Shown one piece after another: positions 24,466 through 33,395 of a DNA stretch of 33,639 nt (position 1 is its first letter; each line of letters begins with the position of its first letter). The stretch comes from an uncultured Muribaculaceae bacterium (GTDB lineage Bacteria; Bacteroidota; Bacteroidia; Bacteroidales; Muribaculaceae), in contig CAJUAF010000027.1 of NCBI GenBank assembly GCA_910584365.1, positions 1-33,639 on the forward strand, given 5' to 3'. A program made the translations under genes and the position numbers. The notes beneath the pieces are model-generated. The model saw only the letters and a list, made by a program, of their open reading frames with translations, searched no databases and had not been told where the DNA came from.

Positions 24466-25989
24466 TTATTTTGCGGTCAGCTTGATGACGGGGATACCGG
24501 GCTGAGTGGTCAGGGTTACAACAAAGGTACCGGCTTCAGCAGCCTTGTAGTTGTTACCGTCGAGAACGGCGTGGTTTTCGTTGTCGGGATCAGCGCCCAG
24601 GGAGTAGGTCCATTCGTTGTTGAAACGGATCTTCCATTCGTCACCGGCCTTGAGGGTGATTTCCGCGGTCCAGGTGATTCCGCCGTCGGCGCTGGTCATC
24701 TCTACGTCGGAGCCCCAGCCGGAAGCTGCGAAGCTGCCGATAACGCCTACACGGGTCACGGGAGTGAGAGTATAGGATTCGGGCAGACCGAGAGCTTCGT
24801 CATACTGTACGGAAGCCCAGAACATACCGGCTTCGGGAACCATGATGTTCTTGCCTGCCTCACCCATTACGAAGGTACCGGTCAAGGCGGGAGTCTCGGT
24901 TTCGGCGCCGAAGGTCACATTGTTGTCCCAGCTGGGTTCGGTGCAGACCTTGAAACCTGCGCCGTCCACGCCGAAGAAGCCGTAGTAGCCCTTCGAGGGA
25001 GAGTTCTTGACGTCATACTGCATCCATGCGGAAGCGTCCTGGCTCCAGCCGTTGAATCCGCCGGGGGTGTAGAGGTATTCGGGACGGGTGAGCATCTGGA
25101 TTTCGTATGTCATTTCCTCCATGTTGATGGTCATCTTGTAGTTACCGGCATCGAGGAGCTTGATTGCGCCGCAGCTGCCGCCTTCCACGAGGACACCTTC
25201 GAGGTTTTCGTCACCGTCGGTTTCGGCGCCGTAGACGTAATCCCAGGATGCTTCGTCGATGGCACGCTGGGAAGCGACCTTGATGTAGCAGCCTCCGCCG
25301 TTGGCGTCAAGTACCTCCTGGGTAACCTTGAATCCGATAGTGAAGACGGGATCATCGTAGACGTCGGCGTCGGAATGGTTGAACTTGAAGGGATCCACAT
25401 CGGCCTGGGTGAGGTTCCAGGTAGCGTTGCTGCCCAGCAGATAGTAGTTGTCATAGATTACGAATCCGGCATCCATGCAGGTTTCGTCAATCGTACCTTC
25501 GGCTGCGTAATAGTCCTGGGACTGCAGACGATAGTCGCTTCCGTTGACTGTCACGTAGACGGGGACACGGTAGTAAACTTTCTTTACTTTGGGGCTTTTG
25601 CCGAAGAGAGACAGGTGGGCGGTGTTCCACGCGGCGGCGTCGACGGAGTAGACGTTGTCCTTGCCGACGGTGGCGTCGAGGATGATGTTGCGCTTGAAAT
25701 CTTCCGTATTGGAAATCTGCAGCTTGTAACCGACAGTGGAGCCCTGGGGAAGTTCTTTGGTCTCAACCAGCTTCATTACGGGAATTACAGAGCCTTCGGC
25801 GCGGTAATCCTCGAGATTGAGGACGGCCGAGGAAGCCAGCACGCCGGTAGCCTCGGAAACAACGTCACCGGTAGTGATGACAGGCTCCTGGGGATTTGCC
25901 TGGGGGATTGCGGGATCGATCTTCTCCTCGCAGGAAGTAGCGGCGAGCATCCCGAGAGCGCCCAGCAGGAATATGCTAAGTTTTTTCAT
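24466..25989 (-). CDS. SusF/SusE-family outer-membrane glycan-binding lipoprotein
   Basis: The 507-residue protein has a lipoprotein signal ending LAATSC (Cys20). An N-terminal SusE-like immunoglobulin-type domain follows (ITTGDVVSEATGVLASSAVLNL), then at least two carbohydrate-binding modules of the SusE/SusF kind. One is near residues 305-330 (GGFNGWSQDASAW); another is near 415-475 (GSFAASGWGSD, then TWTAEITLKAGDEWKIRFNN). SusE and SusF are surface lipoproteins that hold starch for the SusCD importer. The WKIRFNN module resembles starch-binding domains, so an alpha-glucan is the best guess. It is the last gene of the operon, 91 bases after the SusE-like gene, with a strong hairpin between. 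Confidence 0.88.
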   Translation of the reverse strand: MKKLSIFLLGALGMLAATSCEEKIDPAIPQANPQEPVITTGDVVSEATGVLASSAVLNLEDYRAEGSVIPVMKLVETKELPQGSTVGYKLQISNTEDFKRNIILDATVGKDNVYSVDAAAWNTAHLSLFGKSPKVKKVYYRVPVYVTVNGSDYRLQSQDYYAAEGTIDETCMDAGFVIYDNYYLLGSNATWNLTQADVDPFKFNHSDADVYDDPVFTIGFKVTQEVLDANGGGCYIKVASQRAIDEASWDYVYGAETDGDENLEGVLVEGGSCGAIKLLDAGNYKMTINMEEMTYEIQMLTRPEYLYTPGGFNGWSQDASAWMQYDVKNSPSKGYYGFFGVDGAGFKVCTEPSWDNNVTFGAETETPALTGTFVMGEAGKNIMVPEAGMFWASVQYDEALGLPESYTLTPVTRVGVIGSFAASGWGSDVEMTSADGGITWTAEITLKAGDEWKIRFNNEWTYSLGADPDNENHAVLDGNNYKAAEAGTFVVTLTTQPGIPVIKLTAK

Positions 25990-26022
25990 TGTTTCTTAAA
26001 AAATAGGTTTTAAGTTTGTCTT

Positions 26023-26062
26023 CCGGGGACGGCCCGCGTCTGTGACGGACGGGCCGCCCCGG
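26023..26062 (-). terminator. Intercistronic hairpin between susE- and susF-like genes
   Basis: CCGGGGACGGCCCG pairs with CGGGCCGCCCCGG (one bulged A), continued inward by CGTC/GACG with a three-base loop. No U run follows on the minus strand, so it may act as a processing or stability element that sets the ratio of SusE to SusF message rather than as a full terminator. Confidence 0.6.
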
Positions 26063-26080
26063 TAAGGGAAAAATCGGGAT

Positions 26081-26944
26081 TTATTCAGTCGGAACAAGAA
26101 TCAGGGTATAGGTGCCCTTCGAGAGGGTTACCATGGCATATCCGTGGAAATTACCGGACATGGTGATATTACCGGGACCTCCGTTTGCAGGATCGGTGTT
26201 GAGGACGTAGTTGGTATCGGGAGTAATGGTGGGATTTCCGGCACCCCAGTTGCAGGCGCCCCAGGAAGAATCGGCAACCTTGAACTGAGTTCCGTTGGCG
26301 ATGTCGATGGTCTGGGTCACCCAGGTATTGTCGGTCGGACCGGTCACGAACTGATATTTCTCGATGGCTTCCCATCCGCCGGTTTCGGGGAAGGCGCCGC
26401 GGAGATACATATCGATGGGCACATCGGATACCCAGATTGCGAGATAGTCGGCGGAGACACCCTTGAACTTGACCACGTTGGAGATGAAGGTGGTCTGGGC
26501 CTCATCCTGGGCTACATAAGCGCGCAGACGCATATAAACGGGCTGATAAGGCAGGGGGAGGTCATCTTCGGTCTTGACACCCGAAAGTTTCTCGAGAATG
26601 GAGGCAACGTCGCCGTTGAGGACATTGATCGCGCCGCAGTCATAGAAGTCCTGGCTTACCTCCTCGTAGGTCTTGAAATCCTCGGTAAGGGAGATCTGCA
26701 CCTTGTAGGTGCCGACGGCTGCATAGCCGAAATCGGGCTGCGAGCAGGTCATGTGGAAGACGCCCTCACGATTCTGGTCGGTGAGCATGATAACCTGGTC
26801 TTTCATCACAGGCTCGTTGAGGAAATCGGCCTGCTGGACCCCTTCATGGGTCTTGATTACGGGGTTGTCGTCCCAGGTCTCTGAGCAGCTCGAAAAACCG
26901 AGAGCGGCCACTGCGACGGCAAACATCAAAGATATCTTTTTCAT
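26081..26944 (-). CDS. SusE-domain outer-membrane lipoprotein
   Basis: The 287-residue protein has a lipoprotein signal ending GFSSC (Cys20), a SusE N-terminal domain (residues about 25-150, with YKVQISLTEDFKTYEE), and one C-terminal module (about 170-287) rich in aromatic residues and Gly/Asn. It is probably a surface glycan-binding subunit that works with the SusC/SusD pair. The protein is shorter than the SusE of the classical starch system (about 390 residues), with one binding module fewer. It lies 82 bases after susD and is likely in the same transcript. A stem (GTCTC and GAGAC enclosing CCTCC/GGAGG) lies in the gap before it. Confidence 0.82.
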   Translation of the reverse strand: MKKISLMFAVAVAALGFSSCSETWDDNPVIKTHEGVQQADFLNEPVMKDQVIMLTDQNREGVFHMTCSQPDFGYAAVGTYKVQISLTEDFKTYEEVSQDFYDCGAINVLNGDVASILEKLSGVKTEDDLPLPYQPVYMRLRAYVAQDEAQTTFISNVVKFKGVSADYLAIWVSDVPIDMYLRGAFPETGGWEAIEKYQFVTGPTDNTWVTQTIDIANGTQFKVADSSWGACNWGAGNPTITPDTNYVLNTDPANGGPGNITMSGNFHGYAMVTLSKGTYTLILVPTE

Positions 26945-27026
26945 TTTGGTGAAAGATTCTGAATTTGTTGTTTTTCAGTCTCCGCCTCCGGGAGGTCATC
27001 CCTGAGACGGAAACCGGAAAGGTTGA

Positions 27027-28766
27027 TTAGTAGCCGGGATTCTGGTTAAACTCGGGCTGGGAGTTGAGAACGGCTGTCGGGATAGGATAGAGGGCATAGC
27101 GGTCGGCGATGCGTGTTCCATCCATGTTGTTGATGTTACCCTTGATCTGCCATACAGTCTGGGAAGGACCGGTGAACATACCGTTACGGATAAGGTCGGT
27201 ACGGCGTACAGACTCGAGGTAGAGTTCGCGCGAGCGTTCGTCCATAAGTTCCTTCTTGGTAACCTCGGCCATGGAGTTGTATTTGGGCGAGTTGGCGCGC
27301 TGACGCACGTAGTTGATGTAGGTCAGGGCGTTGCCGGCATCACCTGCGCCATTGAGATAGCACTCGGTGTACATCAGGTAGATGTCAGCAAGACGGATGA
27401 TGGGGAAGTCGGTCGACATGAAGATAGTGGCGGGATAGTTGGGCTTCCATACGCGTTCGCCGTTATCATCCGTAACATACTGTCCGTCGAAGAGAGTCAG
27501 AGCGTCGCCGCTGACAACGGAAGAAGCGTTCTTGGTGATGGTGTTACCGGTGAACTTGATGATAGCGTTACCGCCGGTAGTATTCCATGCGCCGGTGAAG
27601 CCAAGGAAAGTGTCGGTGTAGTCCTCATCGTCCCAGGAGCCGGAAGCGTTTGAACCTGCGGGTTTGAAGCCCTTTACCCAGAGATCATCGCGCTTGTCGG
27701 AAGCAAGTCCGTAGAAGCGCTCTGCCATCTGCTGGAGACCTTTGATACAGGACCATTCGCCGGAGCAGCCGTAGTTCTGACGGGGAACATAGTGGGAGTT
27801 GGTGATGGTTGCGGCCACGATGAGAGTGGCGCCGCCGTAGCTCTGTACCATGTCGGAGTCATACGAAATACCGAAGAGGATTTCGTTCTCGGCCTTGTTG
27901 CTTCCGCCGGGCATATACTGTTTGTTTTCCTTGCAGAAGAGGTAGAGATATTCGTTGGCAAGACCGGAGCCCATGAATCCGCCACCCTGGTGACGGTTGA
28001 TGATATTCTGGCAGCGGGTGGAGCAGTCGGCCCAGCGTGCTTTACCGGAGAATACCTCGGCGTTGAGATAGAGACGGGCAAGAAGAGCCTCGGCGCCGTC
28101 AAGACCTACGCGGCCGTAGACGGGAGTCTCGCTGATGAGCTTCATGTCCACAATCTCCTTGAGTTCCCCTTCGAGCCAGTCGAAGAGTTCGGCACGGGAA
28201 ATCTGCTTGGGTTTCTCGCCGATTGCAGCCTCTTCGGTGATGAAGGAGGACTGACCGAAGAGGTCAAGCATATTGTAGTAGGAATAGGCACGCAGAACGC
28301 GGGCTTCGGCACGCATTTCCTGAACTTCGGCGCTGGCGTCGTCGGCCGTGTTTGCCAGGAACTGGTTGCAGATGGCGATATGGCCCAGCAGACGGTAGTA
28401 GGCACCGTAGCACAGGGAGTTGTTGGCCGACCATGTGCAGGCCACAAGGTCACCGACCGAACCGCCTTCGTCGTTGGGCCAGATCCATGTCAGCTCGTCG
28501 GAGCAGAACTCGCTCAGCGTGAAAATCAGACGGAGATAGGCCGATGTACCGGGGTCGAGACCGGCTACATAGGAGGAGCCGGAACCGCTGATACCGCTGA
28601 CGGCGATACCTGAGTAGCAGATACCGAGGGTGTTGGCCGTAAAGTCAGGGCTGTTGGGGTCGCCCTGGTTGGGGTCGTTGATATCGAGGTCAAGATCGCC
28701 GACGCAGGATGTCAGCCCCATGCCGAGTGCGATGCCTCCGAACAACAGATATTTCTTGAGATTCAT
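27027..28766 (-). CDS. susD-like: SusD/RagB-family nutrient-binding lipoprotein
   Basis: The 579-residue protein has the lipoprotein signal MGLTSC (Cys21). The N-terminal half has the SusD-like helical repeats (EMRAEARVLRAYSYYNMLDLFG is the conserved RAxAYYxLxxxFG-type segment). The C-terminal RagB/SusD region includes FPIIRLADIYLMYTECYLNGAGD and VTKKELMDERSRELYLESVRRTDLIRNG, both diagnostic. It forms the lid of the SusC transporter and binds the glycan at the cell surface. It starts 37 bases after the susC stop, the usual close pairing. Confidence 0.95.
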   Translation of the reverse strand: MNLKKYLLFGGIALGMGLTSCVGDLDLDINDPNQGDPNSPDFTANTLGICYSGIAVSGISGSGSSYVAGLDPGTSAYLRLIFTLSEFCSDELTWIWPNDEGGSVGDLVACTWSANNSLCYGAYYRLLGHIAICNQFLANTADDASAEVQEMRAEARVLRAYSYYNMLDLFGQSSFITEEAAIGEKPKQISRAELFDWLEGELKEIVDMKLISETPVYGRVGLDGAEALLARLYLNAEVFSGKARWADCSTRCQNIINRHQGGGFMGSGLANEYLYLFCKENKQYMPGGSNKAENEILFGISYDSDMVQSYGGATLIVAATITNSHYVPRQNYGCSGEWSCIKGLQQMAERFYGLASDKRDDLWVKGFKPAGSNASGSWDDEDYTDTFLGFTGAWNTTGGNAIIKFTGNTITKNASSVVSGDALTLFDGQYVTDDNGERVWKPNYPATIFMSTDFPIIRLADIYLMYTECYLNGAGDAGNALTYINYVRQRANSPKYNSMAEVTKKELMDERSRELYLESVRRTDLIRNGMFTGPSQTVWQIKGNINNMDGTRIADRYALYPIPTAVLNSQPEFNQNPGY

Positions 28767-28803
28767 TTTGATTTCAGTTTAATTTGTTCAACCTGGGGCT
28801 GGA

Positions 28804-31800
28804 TTAGAAGTTGGCTACTACGCCGAGCGACCATGTGGTAGCGCGGGGATAGATGTTGCCGTCCACACCGGAGAATACTTCAGGATCGAGACCCTTGTAT
28901 TTGGTGATTACGAAGGGGTTCTGAACGGCTGCGAAGATGCGGAGCTTGAGATTGTCGTTCAGGAGGTTGTCGAAGGTGTATCCGAGATTGATGTTGTCGC
29001 AGCGCAGGAAGGAAGCGTTGCGCAGCCAGTAGTCGGAGTAGCCCATCAGGGTATCGTTGGTGTCGAAGTAGTAGTCCACGTCCCAGACATTGCTGAGCTG
29101 GTTGTTACGGAAGAGACCGCTCAGGTCGGAACCGCTGCGGAGAGCGCCGGCATATACATAGTTGCCGATGGAGGCGCGGAGGGTGAAACCGAAGTCCCAC
29201 TTCTTGTAACGGAAGTTGGAACCGAAGGTCATTGTCACCTTGGGATCTTTCGAGTAGCGTACCACGAGGTCTTTGGAGTCGATCACGCCGTCAGCGTTCT
29301 GGTCAACGTAGGCGCCCTGTACGGGGTTGCCGTCGGCGTCGTAAACCTGCTGGTAGAGGTTGAAGGAGAATGCGGGATAGCCTTCCTTCTGGATCTGTAC
29401 GTTACCGCCGGTACCTACACCGCCGCCGACACCGAAGGTCAGTCCGTTGAGGTCGGTGATGCGGTTATGGTTCCAGCCGATGTTGTAGGAGATATTCCAG
29501 GTGAAGTCATCGGTTACGATGGGCTTGGCGTTGATGGCGAACTCGATACCGTAGTTTTCCATCTTACCGATGTTCTGGGGCAGATAGGCCACGGTCGAGG
29601 AACCGGCGGCTACGGGCACGTTCGACAGGAGGTCGCGGGTCTTGCGCAGATAGTATTCGATGGCACCGGTGATGCGGTTGTTGAAGAAACCGAAGTCGAT
29701 ACCGGCGTTCCAGGTTTCGGTGGTCTCCCACTTCAGGTCGGGGTTGTATCCCTGGGGGAAGTAGGGAATCAGCCATCCGCCCATACCGTTGGTATAGTAG
29801 GAACCGGGGGAGGATACGGAGTAGATCGGAGTGTAGTTGTTGGTGGAACCTACGGCCTGCTGACCGGTCTCACCCCAGCCTGCGCGGAGTTTGAGGTCGG
29901 AGAGCCAGCCCTGGGCATCGGCCATGAAGGCTTCGTCGTTGATACGCCATCCGAGAGCGACAGCGGGGAATACGCCCCAGCGGTTGTCTTTGGAGAAGCG
30001 GGAAGTAGCATCGCCGCGGACGGTTGCGGTCAGCAGGTAGCGTTCTTTGAAGGTGTAGTTCACACGGCCGAAGAACGACAGCAGCTGCATGTGGTTCTTC
30101 CAGTGGTAGTTTCCGTCTTTGTCAACGATGTCAAGCTGGAAGGGGCGGCCGACCTGGTTGGCGGTGCCTTCGTTCCAGTTCAGGGAGTAGGTTCCGTCGG
30201 CGTTTGCGACAGCGGAGTTGAGGCCCATAGTGGTAGCCATACCCTGTACGGAGTTGGAACCGTCGTTCCAACCGTTTGCGGCGTCGCGGCTCCAGGTGTA
30301 ACCGGCGGTGGCGTCGAGGACAGACTTGATGGCTTCGAATTCTTTCTTATAGTTGAGGTAGAATTCCAGAAGGGTGTTGGAGCGGAATTCATAGACATGA
30401 CGCGAGGAGCCGCCGCCGTAGTTGTTGGGCAGGTCCTTGTAGGCCATGTGGGAGTTGGGGGCAAGGATGTAATAGTCGTTGGACTTGCTCACGTCGTAAC
30501 CCAGGTTGAGGTTGGCGTGGAGTTCGGGGAGGAAGTGGAAAGAGTAGTCGAACTGGATGTTACCGTTGGAACGGTAGACGTCGGAGTAGTTTTTGGTCTG
30601 GTTGATGGTGGCGACGGGGTTGTAGGTCGCGTTGTTCTCCAGGTTGACAGTACCGCCGGCTACGGTCCAGGGTTCGGTATAACCGTCGAAGAGGTAACCG
30701 AAAGTACCGGCTGCGGTTCCGCCCGAAACGGGAGTCCAGTCACGCACGGGAAGAGTCGGGTTGAAAGACACGGCTCCGCCGATGGCTCCGTCCTGACCCC
30801 AGTTGTTGCGTACATAGAAGCCCTTTGCCTTGGCGTTGATCGACAGATGGTCGTCAAAGAAGCGGGGAGTAAGAGAGATACCTACGGTAACGCGGTCCAT
30901 CGAGGACTTTTCGAGGATACCGTTGTTGTTGGTATAGGAAACATCCACACGGTAGGGAAGCACACCAGCTGTACCGGCGACGGCCAGGGAGTAGTCGGAG
31001 CTTACGGAAGTGCGGAAGATTTCATCCTGCCAGTCGGTGTTGGCGTCGCCCAGGTAGCCCATAGCGGCGGATTCGGCACCGAACTTGTTGGCAACCAGGT
31101 TGCGGAACTGATGTGCGTTGAGAACGTTGGCAGTCTTGCGGGCGTAGTCGATGTAGAGGTTGGCGGTGAAAGTCACCTGGGGCTTGCCGGAGCGGCCCTT
31201 CTTGGTGGTGATGATGATCACACCGTTGGATGCGCGCGAACCGTAGATGGCGGTGGCGGAAGCGTCCTTGAGGATGGTCATGGATTCGATCGACTCGGGG
31301 TTGATCATGGCCAGGGGGGAACCGAGACCCTTAGGGGTGTCGCTGCTCAGAGGCACACCGTCAAGCACGATCAGAGGGTCGTTGGTAGCGGACAGGGAGG
31401 CGCCGCCGCGGATACGGATGTCGGCTGCACCCTGAGGACCTCCGGAGGTGGTTACAACCACACCGGGAGTCTGGCCTACGAGCATATCCTGCACGGAGGT
31501 GGCCAGACCGGCCTCGATTTCGTCCGGTTTCACGATTGCCACGGAACCGGTGGCGTCTTGTTTTCTCACAGTACCGTAACCGATGGCTACGACTTCGTTG
31601 AGCATTACGGAGTTCTCCTTCATCTCAACGTTAACGGTGGTACGTCCTTCAACGGGCACGCGCTGTGTGTCGTAACCTACGTAGGAAACAACAAGCACTG
31701 CGTTGGAAGCCACCTTGATGGAGTAGTTACCGTCAATGTCGGTAGAAGCACCGGTGGTAGTACCTTCAGCGAGGACGCTGGCACCAATTAACGGTTCACC

Positions 31801-31920
31801 CTGGGGATCGGTGACCGTACCGCTCACGGTAATCGACTGCGCGTTCAAGCCGAAGCCCAACAGCAGTCCCACCATAAGAAATAGGAATTTCTTGGCGATT
31901 CCTGTTTGTGAATGTTTCAT
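28804..31920 (-). CDS. susC-like: SusC/RagA-family TonB-dependent glycan transporter
   Basis: The 1038-residue outer-membrane barrel has a signal peptide ending GLNAQ, then a carboxypeptidase-regulatory-like domain (about 30-105, SGTVTDPQGEPLIGASV). The plug follows with GYGTVRKQDATGSV, TPGVVVTTSGGPQGAADIRIRGG and the SusC signature segment ASATAIYGSRASNGVIIITT. The rest is barrel, ending TTWSLGVVANF with the C-terminal Phe. It imports oligosaccharides using TonB energy, with the SusD-like lid. It is the first gene of the four-gene operon, and a promoter lies about 280 bases upstream. Confidence 0.96.
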   Translation of the reverse strand: MKHSQTGIAKKFLFLMVGLLLGFGLNAQSITVSGTVTDPQGEPLIGASVLAEGTTTGASTDIDGNYSIKVASNAVLVVSYVGYDTQRVPVEGRTTVNVEMKENSVMLNEVVAIGYGTVRKQDATGSVAIVKPDEIEAGLATSVQDMLVGQTPGVVVTTSGGPQGAADIRIRGGASLSATNDPLIVLDGVPLSSDTPKGLGSPLAMINPESIESMTILKDASATAIYGSRASNGVIIITTKKGRSGKPQVTFTANLYIDYARKTANVLNAHQFRNLVANKFGAESAAMGYLGDANTDWQDEIFRTSVSSDYSLAVAGTAGVLPYRVDVSYTNNNGILEKSSMDRVTVGISLTPRFFDDHLSINAKAKGFYVRNNWGQDGAIGGAVSFNPTLPVRDWTPVSGGTAAGTFGYLFDGYTEPWTVAGGTVNLENNATYNPVATINQTKNYSDVYRSNGNIQFDYSFHFLPELHANLNLGYDVSKSNDYYILAPNSHMAYKDLPNNYGGGSSRHVYEFRSNTLLEFYLNYKKEFEAIKSVLDATAGYTWSRDAANGWNDGSNSVQGMATTMGLNSAVANADGTYSLNWNEGTANQVGRPFQLDIVDKDGNYHWKNHMQLLSFFGRVNYTFKERYLLTATVRGDATSRFSKDNRWGVFPAVALGWRINDEAFMADAQGWLSDLKLRAGWGETGQQAVGSTNNYTPIYSVSSPGSYYTNGMGGWLIPYFPQGYNPDLKWETTETWNAGIDFGFFNNRITGAIEYYLRKTRDLLSNVPVAAGSSTVAYLPQNIGKMENYGIEFAINAKPIVTDDFTWNISYNIGWNHNRITDLNGLTFGVGGGVGTGGNVQIQKEGYPAFSFNLYQQVYDADGNPVQGAYVDQNADGVIDSKDLVVRYSKDPKVTMTFGSNFRYKKWDFGFTLRASIGNYVYAGALRSGSDLSGLFRNNQLSNVWDVDYYFDTNDTLMGYSDYWLRNASFLRCDNINLGYTFDNLLNDNLKLRIFAAVQNPFVITKYKGLDPEVFSGVDGNIYPRATTWSLGVVANF

Positions 31921-32200
31921 TTAAGGATAATTTGAAATTAATGATTTTTCAGGTCTTTCGATTCTCTAAACAGGATTCCTCAAGATAGCGCAGAATAAGA
32001 GGGGAGAGACAGACCGCCCGCGCCTTACCGGCTTTTCCAGGACCGGACGGAACTTTTCCCGCCAGCCTTTTTCAGGAGGTAACTCTTTGGCATTTACGCA
32101 ATATTGCTAACTAAAAACAGTCTTTCCGGCATTGAGATAGGTATTTCCGGTTAAAAGATAAGGCGCAATGCTTCTACACGTAACTCAATAGAATCGCTGG
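31921..32200 (-). other. Long untranslated leader of the susC transcript
   Basis: From the predicted start near 32195 to the susC ATG is about 275 bases without a credible gene. On the transcript strand it contains GTTACCTCCTG, an anti-Shine-Dalgarno-like stretch, and GC-rich segments that can fold. Long leaders in front of susC genes often carry post-transcriptional control. No known riboswitch is recognised. Confidence 0.4.
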
Positions 32201-32230
32201 CAAAATTATTAAAAACCTTTAACAAACCAA
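32201..32230 (-). promoter_or_regulatory. susC operon promoter
   Basis: On the minus strand TTG (32230-32228), 19 bases, then TAATTTTG (32208-32201), fitting the Bacteroidetes consensus. Confidence 0.65.
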
Positions 32231-32345
32231 TGATTATTAAGACGAAAAAACCGTTTTGCAACGTTAAAAAAAGTTAATATATTGATTTGCAGCAATTTAA
32301 CTAAATTAATAAATTTTAATTAAAGAAAGAAAAAGCGCCCTACTG

Positions 32346-32376
32346 TTGGGAAATATTTAAACTTTTGGTAATTTTG
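32346..32376 (+). promoter_or_regulatory. Promoter of the small sorting-tail protein gene
   Basis: TTG (32346-32348), 20 bases, then TAATTTTG (32369-32376), a consensus match. The gene starts at 32399. Confidence 0.7.
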
Positions 32377-32398
32377 CAGGTCAAAGAGACAACCCATT

Positions 32399-32725
32399 AT
32401 GATCCGACGACTTACAACCCTGCTTACAGCCCTGGTTCTGACGGCCATCGCAGCCCTGGCCGGCGCTCCCGCCTGGGAAGAGGTGACCTCTCCTCCCCCC
32501 GGGGTCGTACAGTCGCTCGACACCGACTCCTCCACCGAAATTCTCGTCCGCGACGGCTACATCTACATCTGGTCCCAGCGCCCGGTGACCGTCAAACTCT
32601 TCTCTATCCTCGGCCAGCAGATCCACCAGGAGACCGTTCCCGCCGGCCTCCATCGCCTCCGCCTGGGCTCCCGCGGCATCTTCATCCTCCGCGCCGGCTC
32701 CCTTACCCGCCGCATCACCCTCTGA
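32399..32725 (+). CDS. Small secreted protein made largely of a sorting-tail-like domain
   Basis: The 108-residue protein has a signal peptide with likely cleavage near residues 22-25 (ALAGAPA), a Pro/Ser-rich linker to about residue 40, and a beta-rich remainder. The remainder (ILVRDGYIYIWSQRPVTVKL, FSILGQQIHQETVPAGLHRL, then GIFILRAG and RRITL) has the layout of a type IX secretion C-terminal domain. No cargo domain precedes it. It could be an unusually short surface protein or an exported peptide using the same fold. It has its own consensus promoter, is divergent from the susC operon, and is followed by the 34-base repeat. Confidence 0.8.
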   Translation: MIRRLTTLLTALVLTAIAALAGAPAWEEVTSPPPGVVQSLDTDSSTEILVRDGYIYIWSQRPVTVKLFSILGQQIHQETVPAGLHRLRLGSRGIFILRAGSLTRRITL

Positions 32726-32807
32726 CGCCCCCGGCCGCCCAAAAGCCCTTCCCCAAAAAAGTTCCCCCTCCCCCAAAAGTCAACTCCTCTCCCAAAGTTT
32801 CCCCCTC

Positions 32808-32841
32808 GCTGCCTGTCCTGTGGTCCGCCCATAGGCGGACT
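32808..32841 (+). repeat. 34-base hairpin repeat, copy 2
   Basis: This copy matches 22474-22507 with one difference and contains the same GTCCGCC-CATA-GGCGGAC hairpin (32823-32840). It lies between the convergent small secreted protein gene and the truncated gene remnant, again beside C-rich tracts broken by short A runs. Confidence 0.8.
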
Positions 32842-32846
32842 CCCCC

Positions 32847-33395
32847 TTAAAACCGCCCCTTCAGTGCCTCCCCAGCCGGAAGGGCCGCGATTGCCATCGC
32901 CAGGTCATTGAGCGCCAGGGCCGCCTCCCGCCTCAGCGGCTTTTTCTGTGAAGAATACTCTACAGGGGCGATTTCCAGCAGCCTTCCCTCGCAGCATAGC
33001 CCGAAATCTCTCCCCGAAGGCTTATAGCGGGGAGGGAAACCGTTGTCAAGCAGATGGATTATAGACGCGCCCGCACGCAACCCCGCTTCCCTGACAGCCT
33101 TTTCTTTCTGGCTGATAAAGGGGGAGACAAGAACGCCTTCGCTGCGGGAGACTTCCTCCCAGAGAGCATACAGCCCCTGCAGTTTCTCCGGTGAAAAACT
33201 GCTGCGGATAACCACTGCGGCGCGAGTCGGATTGCGCAGCAGAAAGAGATTCCCGAAAGCGCTGTATTCCCTGCCGGAGATTTCCAGGCGGCACACTCGG
33301 CTGAAATACTCAGGGTGGGCCCGGCGGAGATATAGCCTCCGGGGATTGTCAAGAATATAGTTGTTAAAAGTTTCCAGATTTCTTTGATTGAAAAG
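32847..33395 (-). pseudogene. 5'-truncated remnant of a conserved Bacteroidales protein (possibly Y1-transposase-like family)
   Basis: 182 codons are open from just after a TGA (33396-33398) to the stop at 32847, with no ATG near the 5' end. The reading is clearly protein-like: NNYILDNPRRLYLRRAHPEY, then CRLEISGREYSAFGNLFLLR, then GVLVSPFISQKEKAVREAGL and FKPSGRDFG-like segments. From memory this matches the C-terminal half of Bacteroidales proteins whose N-terminus is an IS200/Y1-type transposase-like domain. That link is uncertain. The N-terminal half is absent, and the upstream 240 bases are AT-rich and non-coding, so the gene appears to have lost its 5' part. A GTG at 33296 could still start a short product. 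Confidence 0.6.

Noticed and set aside
24571..26013. 480-codon plus-strand frame antisense to the SusF-like gene
   Set aside because: Composition is an antisense shadow and no ribosome-binding site, signal or domain is visible.
29467..31791. 774-codon open frame on the plus strand antisense to the susC-like gene
   Set aside because: It is Gly/Val-rich without family motifs and lies fully inside a clear SusC gene on the other strand; it is open because of GC-biased codon use.
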